Source: Toxorhynchites rutilus septentrionalis (taxonomy: Eukaryota > Arthropoda > Insecta > Diptera > Culicidae). From it: 64,000 nucleotides of DNA. The notes beneath the pieces are model-generated. The model saw nothing but the letters and a program-made list of their open reading frames with translations, ran no database searches and had not been told where the DNA came from. The DNA lies in contig NC_073746.1 in assembly GCF_029784135.1 (NCBI RefSeq), forward strand, positions 259,880,994-259,944,993, in the 5' to 3' direction. This document shows positions 44,150-55,255 of the stretch, piece after piece. The position numbers and the translations under genes are program-made. Position 1 is the first letter of the stretch. Each line of letters begins with the position of its first letter.

Positions 44150-45868
44150 AGTGTTCGGAATATGAATCAAGTTTCTACGCATGATTCAAATTCCGAACAC
44201 TTCATTTTCAAATGTAAATTTACTGAACTTTAATGTTATAAATAATTGAATAATCAAAACCCTGAAATTCTTTGGGTTATAGCCTTTTTTATAGGTTTTC
44301 GTTTTAAACAATTGAATAATGAGAACACATACATTCTTTGAGGTATACGCTTCATTTTTACATCATTTACAGGTATCGACACTGCCTATAATCTATAATA
44401 TTAGACATTTGCAAAAAAGTGACAGTCAAAACCAATGATAAAATGTTTGCGTTGGTAAATTCTGCAAAAAACAAACATCGTTAATTTTTAAGTTTTTGTA
44501 GTTTTATCAACTATTTTGTTTGTTGTTTTCATGTTTTCAAGTGCTAGATATGGTAAGAATCTACAATAAATGGATGAAATAAAATGATATTGCATGCAGA
44601 TATATTAAATATTAATATATTAATATAATATTAAATTATTTATAACATTAAATAAAATTAAATAAGACATCTATTGAGTGTTTGGTCGAAAAATTATTCA
44701 AGATTACCTTAGCATGGGTTCCCTCTCATTGCTCGATTCCGGGGAATGAGAAAGCGGACTCGCTAGCTCTAAGGTGGGCACTTCAGAAGGCACACTTTTT
44801 GAAAGGCAAATTGCCTATAATGAATTTTTTCACATTCCTCGTCAGGACACACTCGTTAGTTGGCAGCGCATGTGGAGTGAAGATGAGTTCGGTCGCTGGT
44901 TACACACGATTATCCCTAAGGTTTCGACGAAAGCTTGGTTTAAGGGATTGAATGTAGGTCGTGATTTCATTCGCGTGATATTTCGGCTTATGTCCAATCA
45001 CTACAACCTAAACGCGCATCTCTATCGCATTGGGCTCGCAGCAAACAATCTATGTGATTACGGCGATGGCTACCACGACATCGAGTATATTGTCTGGTCG
45101 TGTATCCGATTCCATGCTGCTCGCTCTCAGCTCTCTAGAGCACTGAGAGCAAAAGGCAGACAATCGGATATCCCCGTCCGGGATATCTTAGGTAGCCGTG
45201 ATCCTGATCTACTGCTTCATCTATACCTGTTCCTCAGAAACGCCGATGTCAACGTTTAATGATGTTTCCTTCGTTGTGTCCTTATTTCATATCCCTCCTA
45301 TCCGATCTATAAACTTTTACTTAGTCGCGGCAATACATACACACACTCTTTACAGATACACGGGCCAAAGGTTGTGCAGTCCACTGATCATTCAACAAGA
45401 GCCAAAGGTTGTACCGCTCATGACAACTCTACACGAGCTGATGTTTGCACCGGCTAGTGACCATTCTATCATGGATTCCTTGAGTCGAGAAGACGCACCA
45501 CGCTAGATATGGGGTACAGACTAGGGGGGCGTTGCTGATTAATGGTCAGCTGCATCCCAAAAGGAAGTATCCCGTGTCGGGCACAGGTACAGAGCATTGG
45601 AGACAGCAACATCACAATTACGAAAACACTTGTAATACTAACCTCGAGCCAACCGCCAGTAATCGGTTACATATTACTAACATAGTTATAAGGCAAACAT
45701 TGTCGAAATATTGAACTCCCGGCCCCGTCAGGTTGACGCCATATGAGCCTTAATAAAAATATATATTTTGGATATAAAAAAACATTAAAGTTCAGTAAAT
45801 TCACATTTTAAAATGGAGTGTTCGCAATTTGAATTATGCGTAGAAATTTGATTCATATTCCGAACACT
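44150..45868. mobile_element. Element with 82-bp terminal inverted repeats, containing a non-LTR insertion
   Basis: Arms 44150-44231 and 45787-45868 are inverted copies with about 6 mismatches in 82. Each arm itself folds (AGTGTTCGGAAT...ATTCCGAACACT). Removing the retrotransposon at 44653-45780 leaves about 0.6 kb. Its left portion is copy 2 of the repeat at 41868-44130. No transposase is visible. Confidence 0.7.
44653..45780 (+). mobile_element. 5'-truncated non-LTR retrotransposon with RNase H
   Basis: Bounded by a 9-bp target-site duplication AACATTAAA (44644-44652 and 45781-45789). 44690-44790 reads ITLAWVPSHCSIPGNEKADSLA, the C-terminal part of an RNase H domain. A +1 frame continues to 45259 with the C-terminal domain (CDYGDGYHDIEYIVWSCIRF), so there is a frameshift near 44775. 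A 3' UTR of about 520 bp ends in an A-rich tail. RNase H after RT points to the I/LOA-type clades. Its 3' end family also inserted at 25395-25760. Confidence 0.85.
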
Positions 45869-46330
45869 AATTTTAATGAAGGTTTTTCCATTGTCTCATC
45901 GCGTGTGCTGAACGTGGTTTCTTGAGTCGTTTGAATAGGAAAAATTCGCATGCACAACTCTAACATTACGACTTCGATGCTGTTGAAAATCCGAGTTATT
46001 TCTTTTTTAAGTTCCTCCAAATTTTGTGGCTTATTAACATAACAACGGTCCTTCACGTACCCCCAGAGGAAGTAATCGACGATGAGAAATGTTGAAATTC
46101 TTACCATAAGAGGACAAAGTTTCAATAGAACTTCGGTTGCTCGAGTAATACGATTTCACTAAAAATACACGTTCTTGTAAATTGTACATCTTGACACTAA
46201 AAACTATCCAATCAGACTGAACGAGTAGTCGAATATTATCGTACCGAAGTTAGGAATGCAGTGCTATCATCGACGGAGCGAAAACAAAAATTTATAAGGA
46301 GCTATTCGATTTTTTTGGGTGAGCGTTTAA
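45853..46330 (-). pseudogene. Mariner-group transposase C-terminal remnant
   Basis: On the minus strand DYFLWGYVKDRCYVNKPQNL, then ELKKEITRIFNSI, resembles the D/E-containing C-terminal block of insect mariner-group transposases (the DFFLWG.LK..VY..KP pattern). The upstream part to about 46330 has only frame-shifted remnants. The word 'cagggtctttcagattaaac' near 46322-46341 on the minus strand could be its 5' terminus. Confidence 0.6.
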
Positions 46331-46703
46331 TCTGAAAGACCCTGTATGTACATGGTAACTTCGATATAACGTACATTTCACATTCAAAATTGTACTTTGT
46401 ATCGCACCGCGGATCATCCGCTCGCTAGTACTGTTTTGAACGGGACTATACCGTTTTTTCGATCTTTTTTCATTGTCCCGTCTTTTTATTAATTTGTACC
46501 GTATTTTGAATATAATAAAAAAAATGTTGTCATTATTTTAAATATTTTTTTTAAATGAATATACAATCGAGAGTTTGACTATCTGTAATAAAGGCTTGTT
46601 AATGTTTTTTTTTACTCTAATCGATTCGTGTAGAATAATTGAAGATATTTCGGTGAACATTATGCTAAATTGAAAGATCAGTTAGTGTCCTTTCAAACAT
46701 TTA

Positions 46704-46925
46704 TTGGCATTGGCGAAAAAAAAGATGTATCAGCTACTGAAAATGCTGAATATTTTTATAATTTTATTAGAAATTTTCAACTTGAAAGGGACATTTTTGA
46801 CACGTGAGGTGCAAATTATTTTCAAAAGTCTAGTTGTTGCAGGTGAAACACCGGAGACTAAATTTCTTAAAATCGTGGACAAATTTTACGATACTGCATT
46901 GGGCTATATGAAAATGAAAGGCTAA
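46704..46925 (+). pseudogene. hAT transposase fragment
   Basis: About 73 codons. The C-terminal part, 'ETKFLKIVDKFYDTALGYMKMKG', resembles the pre-dimerisation 'FY..C..YL..W' part of hAT transposases. Followed by AT-rich sequence shared with copy 1. Confidence 0.5.
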
Positions 46926-47521
46926 TCTAGGAGAAGCATAGGATTATAAATGATTGTATTAAAGTCGATTCTCAAAGTGATTCAAAGTAACATTAGTATA
47001 AAAATTTCCTGTCCAGACAGATGAAAAAAGTTTTGTTTGATGAGCGGACAATGTTGAAAGGAATTATAATTGATAAAGGTGGAACGAAGAATCCATGCCA
47101 GTTTCGAATTGTTGGGTACAAATGCTTTCAGAAATGGAAAACAATTTAATACAGTGTAAAGAATTCATAACGCTTACTGATCGTATTTAGCGTCTGTTAG
47201 GTAGTACCACACCGATTGAAAGGATTGTTTTCTACGGAGAATAATGTGTAAACAACGGAAAAGCCGGTAGATGATTGTGAAATAGAACTTTGAACTGCGA
47301 TATGACAATTCCGTGAAAAATTTATTAAAATCATAACCTCCTCCGTAAAGTCGCAAAAGTTCGCAAGATATTCCTTCATTGTGTACCCAAACTAGCGTTT
47401 GCAGAAAACAATTCATCTTCGGCAGAAATAATGTTTTTTGTGTGCTGGAGGGTCAAATAATGAGCAAATAACGACCTAGATACGTTCCACGAAATATGGC
47501 CGCAAATCGAAAGCCGTATAA

Positions 47522-48937
47522 GGAATCAATTATTCTAATACCAATTAGCATTAGCATTGAGCAAGTTGCACAATATCGTAGGTGGTACGAATTCAGAACT
47601 GTTAAGTTAAAAACTAGCCTCCATCCGTTGCTGATGATTGGTAATATCTCTTCGATGAAGGCATGTTTTCTCCAACAGTTGAGAACTGTCCTGGCCACGT
47701 CCTTGCAACTGCTAAGGAGAGGGAAGGAATGTTAGTTCGACATTTACTTAAGAGAGATGCAGAGAACTCTACGACCTCTCATAAATGTCTCGGGAATTCA
47801 GGAATGTGTTAGTAGGGAAGGTAAGCCATAGGATACACTCAGCCGGTGTTACTGGCGTAGCTTGTTATTGTACTATTACTATTACTATTACTATTACTAT
47901 TACTATTACTATTACTATTACTATTACTATTACTATTACTATTACTATTACTATTACTATTACTATTACTATTACTATTACTATTACTATTACTATTACT
48001 ATTACTATTACTATTACTATTACTATTACTATTACTATTACTATTACTATTACTATTACTATTACTATTACTATTACTATTACTATTACTATTACTATTA
48101 CTATTACTATTACTATTACTATTACTATTACTATTACTATTACTATTACTATTACTATTACTATTACTATTACTATTACTATTACTATTACTATTACTAT
48201 TACTATTACTATTACTATTACTATTACTATTACTATTACTATTACTATTACTATTACTATTACTATTACTATTACTATTACTATTACTATTACTATTACT
48301 ATTACTATTACTATTACTATTACTATTACTATTACTATTACTATTACTATTACTATTACTATTACTATTACTATTACTATTACTATTACTATTACTATTA
48401 CTATTACTATTACTATTACTATTACTATTACTATTACTATTACTATTACTATTACTATTACTATTACTATTACTATTACTATTACTATTACTATTACTAT
48501 TACTATTACTATTACTATTACTATTACTATTACTATTACTATTACTATTACTATTACTATTACTATTACTATTACTATTACTATTACTATTACTATTACT
48601 ATTACTATTACTATTACTATTACTATTACTATTACTATTACTATTACTATTACTATTACTATTACTATTACTATTACTATTACTATTACTATTACTATTA
48701 CTATTACTATTACTATTACTATTACTATTACTATTACTATTACTATTACTATTACTATTACTATTACTATTACTATTACTATTACTATTACTATTACTAT
48801 TACTATTACTATTACTATTACTATTACTATTACTATTACTATTACTATTATTATTACTATTACTATTACTATTACTATTACTATTACTATTACTATTACT
48901 ATTACTATTACTGGAATCAATTATTCTAATACCAATT
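47522..48937. repeat. 25-bp direct repeat bounding the hexanucleotide array region
   Basis: The same 25 bases, beginning GGAATCAATTATTCTAATAC, occur at 47522-47546 and 48913-48937; the second starts immediately at the array's right edge. It suggests that duplication accompanied birth or movement of the array. Confidence 0.75.
47868..48912. repeat. (ACTATT)n microsatellite, about 1.04 kb
   Basis: Roughly 174 units of the hexamer, essentially perfect, with a single visible interruption near 48850 where ACT reads ATT. Five of the six reading frames lack stops, producing long spurious frames (poly-Tyr, Ile-Thr, Ser-Asn, Val-Ile, Leu). These are artefacts of composition, not genes. The purity over 1 kb indicates recent expansion. 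Confidence 0.97.
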
Positions 48938-50440
48938 GATACAAATTCAATCAGATCGGTTCCAAATTTGTCAAGAATGTAACATAGTTTTTCATTCAAA
49001 ATGCATCCAATTAATTCATTTTTATCAAAAATACATACATAACAAGTACTTGAATCCGTTTATAAAATAATAACAATGACATTAATCTAAAGACGATAAA
49101 TAAATAGTAACCCACAGATCACTGTCGACATCGTTTTTCGCTGGTAAGGATGGGCCTGGCTTGAAAAATTATCCTGCGTTGTTTGTCTTGTCTTCTTGTC
49201 TATTTCGTTCTTAAGTGATTTATTAAAGCTAATGGCTGAGTTAATTCCTCGAGAAACTTTAGCGCTACGTTCGACGTCAAGATCGTTTTCAAGGAGTATG
49301 TTTATTCCTTGCTCGAAATATATTTTTTTGATTAAAAATCTTACTCATCTGTACTTTTTCGTCCGAAAATCTGTACCATCGAAAATACTCGTCGTAGAAA
49401 TTAAGCATGAAAAAACACTCATTTATTTACTACAAATACTGCATTTACATTTGCAACTCCTTCGTGTGTTTTATAATGCTCATACATAGTTTTTTTGAAT
49501 ATAGTTTGCGTACTATCATGAATTAAAATTTTAAAAAATGCTCCAAGCGATTCTGTGGTGTAAAAGTCGTCATGTACCTTAATGTTGCTCTGTTCGAATG
49601 TAAAAAAAAATCACGCGCGGAAAAAATCTGTACCAATATGTACCTTTTGACGAAAATCTCTACTCTGTACCAAAAATAACGAAAAAATCTGTACCTTTCC
49701 AGATAAATCTGTACGTGTGGCAATACTGCTGCTGGCAACTGAATGAGTTTCTCATATGAAAAAGGTTCCCAATCAGCTTCAAGTAGATAAAGTTCATCAC
49801 ATTTGTTCAAACCTTCAAAGCTTAGATCATTTGCTAGATCCAAAATGTTTTACCTAATTCCAGGAAGGAAATAATTTCTGCATCAGTACTTTCTAATCAT
49901 TTTGCCAAATTTTTTTTTTCAAACATGATTCAATGTTTAATTCATTCCATGATTCACTGATGCTGTCAACAAGATCCTTGATGTTATAGTTTCACCAACA
50001 TGTTTTAATTGAAGATTTACCATCGGTTTCCTTTATAAGTTGTCGGAAAGTTCGACGTAGGTAATATGTCTTAAAAGTGGCTTTTAATGAAGCTACCCAG
50101 TCATGACATCTTCAGATAGTTCGGATTAATTAGAAGATTTTTTTTCCGTTGTAACGAAACATTTTAGGCCGTAAATCGAAAACGTGCCTAAATTGAAGAG
50201 GGCCGTTATAGCGAAAAGCCGTATAAAGAGCGGCCGTATAGTGAGGTATGGGTGTATTCAAAAAGTATTATGTCTTTTTGTATTAGATAGTTCCATAAAT
50301 TTCTTCCGTGCCACGTCATGAGTGACACTGAGTGGCCGTGTTTATATAAACATGCAGGCTTATCGCTTAGCCGTTTATGGCATCGGGTTTAGTCGTCCCA
50401 GAGCTTCCTCAAAGAACGTTTCGAACGACCAGAATTGGCG
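48938..50440. other. Decayed transposon interior; no intact gene
   Basis: AT-rich sequence inside hAT copy 2. It carries repeated 'ctgtacc' words at 49350-49720, probably from another decayed DNA element in inverse orientation, and '...ccgtata...' repeats near 50190-50245. Frames at 49196-49489 and 49523-49843 show no domain I trust. Confidence 0.4.
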
Positions 50441-50449
50441 AACTAACGA

Positions 50450-50745
50450 GCGGTTGTTTTCCATCACGACAACGAAACGCCGCATATTGCGTTGGCCGTA
50501 AGACAAAAATCATTACAGTTTGATTAGAACGTCCTACCTCATCCTTCGTACTCTCCAGGCCTTCTTCCATCCGATGATTCCTCTCCTTTTAAAATTCACT
50601 CCGTAGTAAATCTTTCAAATCCACAACGAAAGAAACACGCACAATGGCGAATATTTTGCAAACAAGCTTCAATAATATTGGAAAGCATGCATAGGTAGGC
50701 TTCCTGAGAGATGGAAGAAGATCTTTGTACAGAACGGTGCATATA
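50450..50745 (+). pseudogene. Mariner transposase C-terminal fragment
   Basis: The plus-strand frame reads VVFHHDNETPHIALAVRQKS and then LPHPSYSPGLLPSDD. The HDN.RPH motif holds the second catalytic D, and PPYSPDLAPSDY holds the third in mariner proteins. Both motifs are recognisable but altered, and no N-terminal half is adjacent. Confidence 0.75.
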
Positions 50746-50904
50746 TAACTTAATAAATCCACCCTACACAACAAATATCGTGTATTCATTTTGCATGTAA
50801 GGAAGGAAACCTAATGTTTTTCTTTTGGCTTACGTGTCCTGTTTTCAAGCCTGAACTATTTGATCAGCCTACCGCTAACGGATAATCGAGGTTCCACTGT
50901 ACTA

Positions 50905-51783
50905 AAGGGTGTGTCACATCAAATTGCATCAAGGAAAAAACGCTGTAGAAATTCGCCCAGTAGACCGATCCTTTTGAAAATTTTAGACAGTAAAATAAAA
51001 ACTATTAAACAACTTTTGGCATTTTCTTTTTATTCATACTTCGAGCCCAAGCCCGTATGCTCGCACCTTCCTCTTTACCCCGTCCATAAGGTTCTGTACA
51101 ACGTCTGGTTGTAGTTTTTTTTTGAACAGAAATCCATTTTCTCTTGAAGTCCGCCTCCGATTTGACAACTTTTGGGTTCTTTTCGCTTCACGAAGCGAGA
51201 TCCGGCCAGAAGATGGTCGAACCCTCGTGCTGCTTCAATAGTGGTAGTAAGCGCTTCTGTAGGCACTCCTTAAGGTAAACCTGCCCGTTTACCGTGCCGG
51301 TCATCACGAAGGGGGCGCTCCGCTTTCCGCAAGAGCAGATCGCTTGCCAAACCATGTACTTTTTGGCAAACTTGGATAGTTTCTGCTTGCGAATCTCCTC
51401 CGGAACGCTGAATTTGTCCTCTGCGGAGAAGAACAACAAGCTCGGCAGCTGACGAAAGTCCGCTTTGACGTAGGTTTCGTCGTCCATTACCAGGCAATGC
51501 GGCTTCGTCAGCATTTCGGTGTACAGCTTCCGGGCTCGCGTCGATTCCCAGCATCTTACCGATGTCCCGATGTGACAACTCCGGATTCTCGAAATGAGTG
51601 CACAGGATTAATTCACGACGCTCTTCTTCGTTCGACGACATTTTTCCAAATTTACGAAAAATTGACAGTGAAGCATGGCCATACACTCTTATCTGATTAT
51701 AAGCGAAAGCTGAAGCTTTAATTCCTAAAAATAAAATTTCTACAGCGTTTTTTCCGTGATGCAATTTGATGTGACACACCCTT
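50905..51783 (-). mobile_element. Tc1/mariner element, internally deleted (879 bp)
   Basis: The inverted repeats start AAGGGTGTGTCACATCAAAT at both ends and match over about 50 bp with roughly 3 differences. They are flanked by TA (50903-50904, 51784-51785). Transposase remnants lie on the minus strand. Length is about half of that expected for a full element. Confidence 0.9.
51120..51641 (-). pseudogene. Tc1/mariner-group transposase remnants
   Basis: The ATG at 51641 opens MSSNEEERRELILCTHFENP with an HTH (LSHRDIGKMLGI). Deletion then joins it, out of frame, to EMLTKPHCLVMDDETYVKAD (catalytic D1), WQAICSCGKRSAPFVMTGT and ECLQKRLLPLLKQHEGSTIFWPDLAS (D2). The third catalytic residue is lost in a further deletion. 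It resembles the DD37-type families, like the elements at 25057 and 57380. Confidence 0.8.
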
Positions 51784-51785
51784 TA

Positions 51786-54700
51786 TTAAAACCGGTATTG
51801 TCTGCTAGAGAAATAAATATTTGCAAGAAGGATACTGAAATTTTTGTCAAATTTAGTCAAAAATTTGTCAAATTTGTCAAAATTAGCATTTATATTTTTT
51901 GATAAAGAACTAATAATTTACCAAATATGAATTTTAATAAGATGGTTAGGAAAATTTGTTATGCCTTTCTCGATATCAGTGGTACCTAAGGATTCAGGTA
52001 CCAATGATATCGATTCACAGGTATTATTTGGTTGATATTTAAAAAAATAGTTCAATTTGCGTTGAGGCTTTCGACTTTGGTAAAATGCTTTTCAAATGAA
52101 GCGAATAAGAATCAAACTTCGGACACTATTTATAAAAAAAACAAATTTCGGACAGTTTGAATTCAAATTTCGGACAGTTTATTTTGAAATTTGTTGAACG
52201 AAAATTACATTACACTTGATTATATTTTATAATCAACTGCAAAACACTCACCAAGCAATCACAGTAAATTGTTAACGATGATGAGAACTGATGAAACATG
52301 GGAGAAATTTAAATATTGATGAACGGGTAAATTCTACGTGCTCACGCTAAGCAAATGTCAAACACAAACGATAATGAGTAGTGTTATCATATTTTCGCCG
52401 ATTATGTTATAATTCAAATGTAATTCTTATATGAAATAATAGTGAAACCAAGGGATTACTCTGAAGAAGCAATTATGATATTAATTTTATATATAATGAT
52501 CAGTGCATTTTAAGATATTAGTTTCCGAAATATGGTGTTGTCCGAAATATCATTCAGAACGGTATATTCCACCTACGTCCAATAGTAAATTTTTGGGAAA
52601 ATCTTAACAGAATGATCTATTTCAACGACTTTGTAGCAAATGACGTGTCGAAATTGTTGCAAAAGGGAAGAACAAAAAAAAACATACTATGGCTTATTCT
52701 CAAGCGATATCTCAATTATCGAGTTTAATTTGCTCCCGATTAGAAAACAAACCAGAAAATAATAATTGGTGAAAAGTTTTCCAAGCACAAAAAGGATAGT
52801 TATCCGATTTATCTTGCTCTTATTTTTAGGTTTTTGTTTTATCCATTAGCGCACACAAAATTTATTAATCTAGAAAACTTCCTCTTTATACCTGCAGTTT
52901 TTATACGCTGCTATTATCTGCCGGAAGACACACTTGGGTTCGTGTATTTTCCTCACAATATACTTCTTTGCTACCGATTTTATGTTTCCACCGTATTTCC
53001 ACCAACCGTCCGCACTTACATGTTTCGGTAGAAGGAGGAAGTTTATGATGGTTCGTGGCTTTGTAGCTGAGGACATGACAACACGTTAGATAGAAATGCT
53101 GTCCATCCATAAAGGCGAATGAACTGCAAATTTTAAAATCTCTCAAAAAAAAAAGGAGCGAAGCAAAGAAGCTGTCCATCATTTGGCCAGAACAAAGTCT
53201 TTGACTGTATTTGCCGATAAAACAGTAGAACTAGTCTGTTTAATAAAAGAAAGTCTTCAAAACTGGCCTGTGGAACAGCATGGGAACTTGTCGAAGTTGT
53301 CAATGCAATGTCAATGCAATGTAAGGAAAAAGTTGAAACATAACATGTCTTGGGTTATTCGGTGAATTTCTTTTCGAATAAAAGATTCAAACGTACCCCA
53401 GTTCCGAAATTGTTCTTGATGTCATATTCAAAGGAAGACAAATAAAAGTCAATTCGACCTTCGCTACGAATGAATGACACCATCCGTCACACCCCGTCAA
53501 ATTCGACAAACACGAATCACGAATAACAAAAAAAGGCGATGGGAGAGATAGTGAAAGTGGGAAAATGTCCTAATGAAAGCGATAAAGAAACGAGCCCCAA
53601 CTCCTACACGAGTTACGTGCAAAATTAATGATAGCCACAGGCATCGCGTGAAATTGATGATCTGCTTCCATGCAGATAACAGCCGATAGTGGTTAAAAAA
53701 GCATTAGACAATTATATAACCAGCCTTGAGAGAACTTCTTCCTCAACCGTTGCGCCATTTCCCTCCGTCACTTGACCGAAACGCGTCTCAACTATCCTTT
53801 CTCCACCCATCAAATGTCAGTTTTTTATCAACTTCATTGTTTACATGTTCTCGTAAGGTAAACAGAGCTCCAAGCACATCTCATACACCGCCTTGAAAAG
53901 GACAGACTCTCCAGAGAGGGAGCGCTGTTCTCATACGTTTCTCTTTCAGAGAATAGATTTTTCCTACACCCACACTTTCACGTTGAAAATTACACTAGGT
54001 GTGTTTGGATTAAATAGCGTTGTGGAGAGTCCTCCGCGGAAAGCTAAAAATAGCGAGAAGCCACAATCGTGGTCTGCTCGGAAAGGTGCAATCGGTAACG
54101 CACATGTAGTGGGTACTCATAATCTTTATAGAAGACAACAGATTGACATATGAAAATATATATATTTATGTATCAAAAACTGTGGAGTATTTTTTTGTTA
54201 TCCATGAGGGTTTTCTGATTTTTTTTTTGTTCAATTGAGTTTGATGCTATTCACCCAAAACATTACATCGTACAGGAATTTGTCGATCCGTACGAGCAGA
54301 AAATCATCTCAATAAAATGTTGTCATTTAAAAGAACTACTACATTACCTTTTTTTAATTTCGATGTTTCGAGGGAAATAGTAATGTCCGGGTGATTCAGA
54401 CATAACGACATAGCCTTTGGGCAAATCTATCTGCCAACAATGCTTCAGTGTAAAATAGATATAGATATAGCTAAACACTCCTCATGGAATTATAGATCTG
54501 TTGAATGCGTTTATGTGATTTAGTGTAAAACGTTCAACTTGACACTGTTGATGGATCATTAATGGAGCTAATTAATGGAGTGTAACCAAACGTTGGGTTA
54601 CAATGTAAAAAAGGCAAAAACAGGCCAACCGTCGGTTTGGACCTTACCAATATTATCAAAAAATGTAAAATATTTGTCTGTCTTGTCGTTTAAGAAATCT

Positions 54701-54888
54701 ACAGTCCATGTCCACAATTCGTGTTTGGCTCAATGCAATTTCTCAAGTGATAAATAAAAAAAACCTAGTGTTGGGAGTCAGTGATTAACTGTCGTAGATA
54801 AATATGACGTATGAGTCTAATTGACATTTACATCACATTAAGCTTTTTTATTACCTCGCATAAAAAACTGACCGTATCATCGTATTAA
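51786..54888. other. 3.1 kb without supported genes
   Basis: Repeated 'caaattt-CGGACAGTTT' words near 52110-52180 and 'gtccgaaat' near 52540-52555 may be ends of a decayed DNA element. A minus-strand frame at about 52901-53182 (MDSFFASLLFFLRDFKICSS..., with CKCGRLVEIRWK) has no family I recognise. A pyrimidine-rich unassigned block spans 53700-54000. Confidence 0.35.
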
Positions 54889-55255
54889 CCCTTTGGAGCA
54901 CGGTGGTATTAAAAATGTCCCACCTTTTTGATGCATAATAACGCATGGTGGGACATTTTTTGACCCACCTATAAATATTAGAGTAGCTGCGTGCTCATAT
55001 TTTTTTTTCGGAACCTTCTTTTTAAAAGTAGTATTGTCAACTACTTTAAATAAGAAGGTTCCGAAAAAAATATGAGCACGCAGCACGCATTAGAAAATGT
55101 CCGAAATATATTTGATTGCGTTGGAAAATGATATCATCATATACTTCGTATATCTTTATTGATAAAAACAGACCATTTTTTTGCAATTGAGAATGTTATA
55201 AAATTTCTGTGCAACATGGGTATTTTTATTTTCTAAAATTCTGTGCCTCAAAGGG
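54889..55255. mobile_element. piggyBac-like MITE with long internal hairpin
   Basis: Starts CCCTTTGGAGCAC after TTAA (54885-54888) and ends GTGCCTCAAAGGG followed by TTTA. The CCC...GGG termini and TTAA-type target are piggyBac-like. Inside are two hairpins: AATGTCCCACC...GGTGGGACATT (about 54915-54962), and a long one at about 54987-55086 with arms of some 46 bases. There is no transposase. Confidence 0.7.
54987..55086. repeat. Long near-perfect inverted repeat (hairpin)
   Basis: GCTGCGTGCTCATATTTTTT... pairs with ...AAAAATATGAGCACGCAGC around a loop of about 7 bases. Arms are about 46 bases with a few mismatches or one-base slips in the T/A runs. It lies wholly inside the piggyBac-like MITE. 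Confidence 0.85.

Larger units (their letters stand above)
46436..50871 (+). mobile_element. hAT-like transposon, copy 2 (decayed, multiply interrupted)
   Basis: 46436-46520 matches the left end of hAT copy 1 ('gggac(a/t)..cccgttttttcga', 'ttgtaccgtattttga'), and 50830-50871 matches its right end (GTGTCC(C/T)GTTTT...TGATCAGCCTA). A transposase fragment is readable at 46704-46925 (KFLKIVDKFYDTALGYMK), and the 47090-47240 region aligns to copy 1 at 10020-10140. Inside lie the hexanucleotide array (47868-48912), a stretch with CTGTACC words at 49350-49720 that may come from another hAT, and a mariner fragment. The outermost left TIR is lost. Confidence 0.65.

Noticed and set aside
47868..48912. 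CRISPR-like or satellite array with spacers
   Set aside because: It is a simple hexamer run with no spacers.
47785..48999. Long open frames on both strands coding for poly-Tyr, Ile-Thr, Ser-Asn and Val-Ile repeats
   Set aside because: They are translations of the (ACTATT)n microsatellite, which lacks stops in five frames.
52901..53182. Cysteine-containing 93-aa protein on the minus strand
   Set aside because: There is one CxC pair and no family match that I can recognise; composition is compatible with chance.
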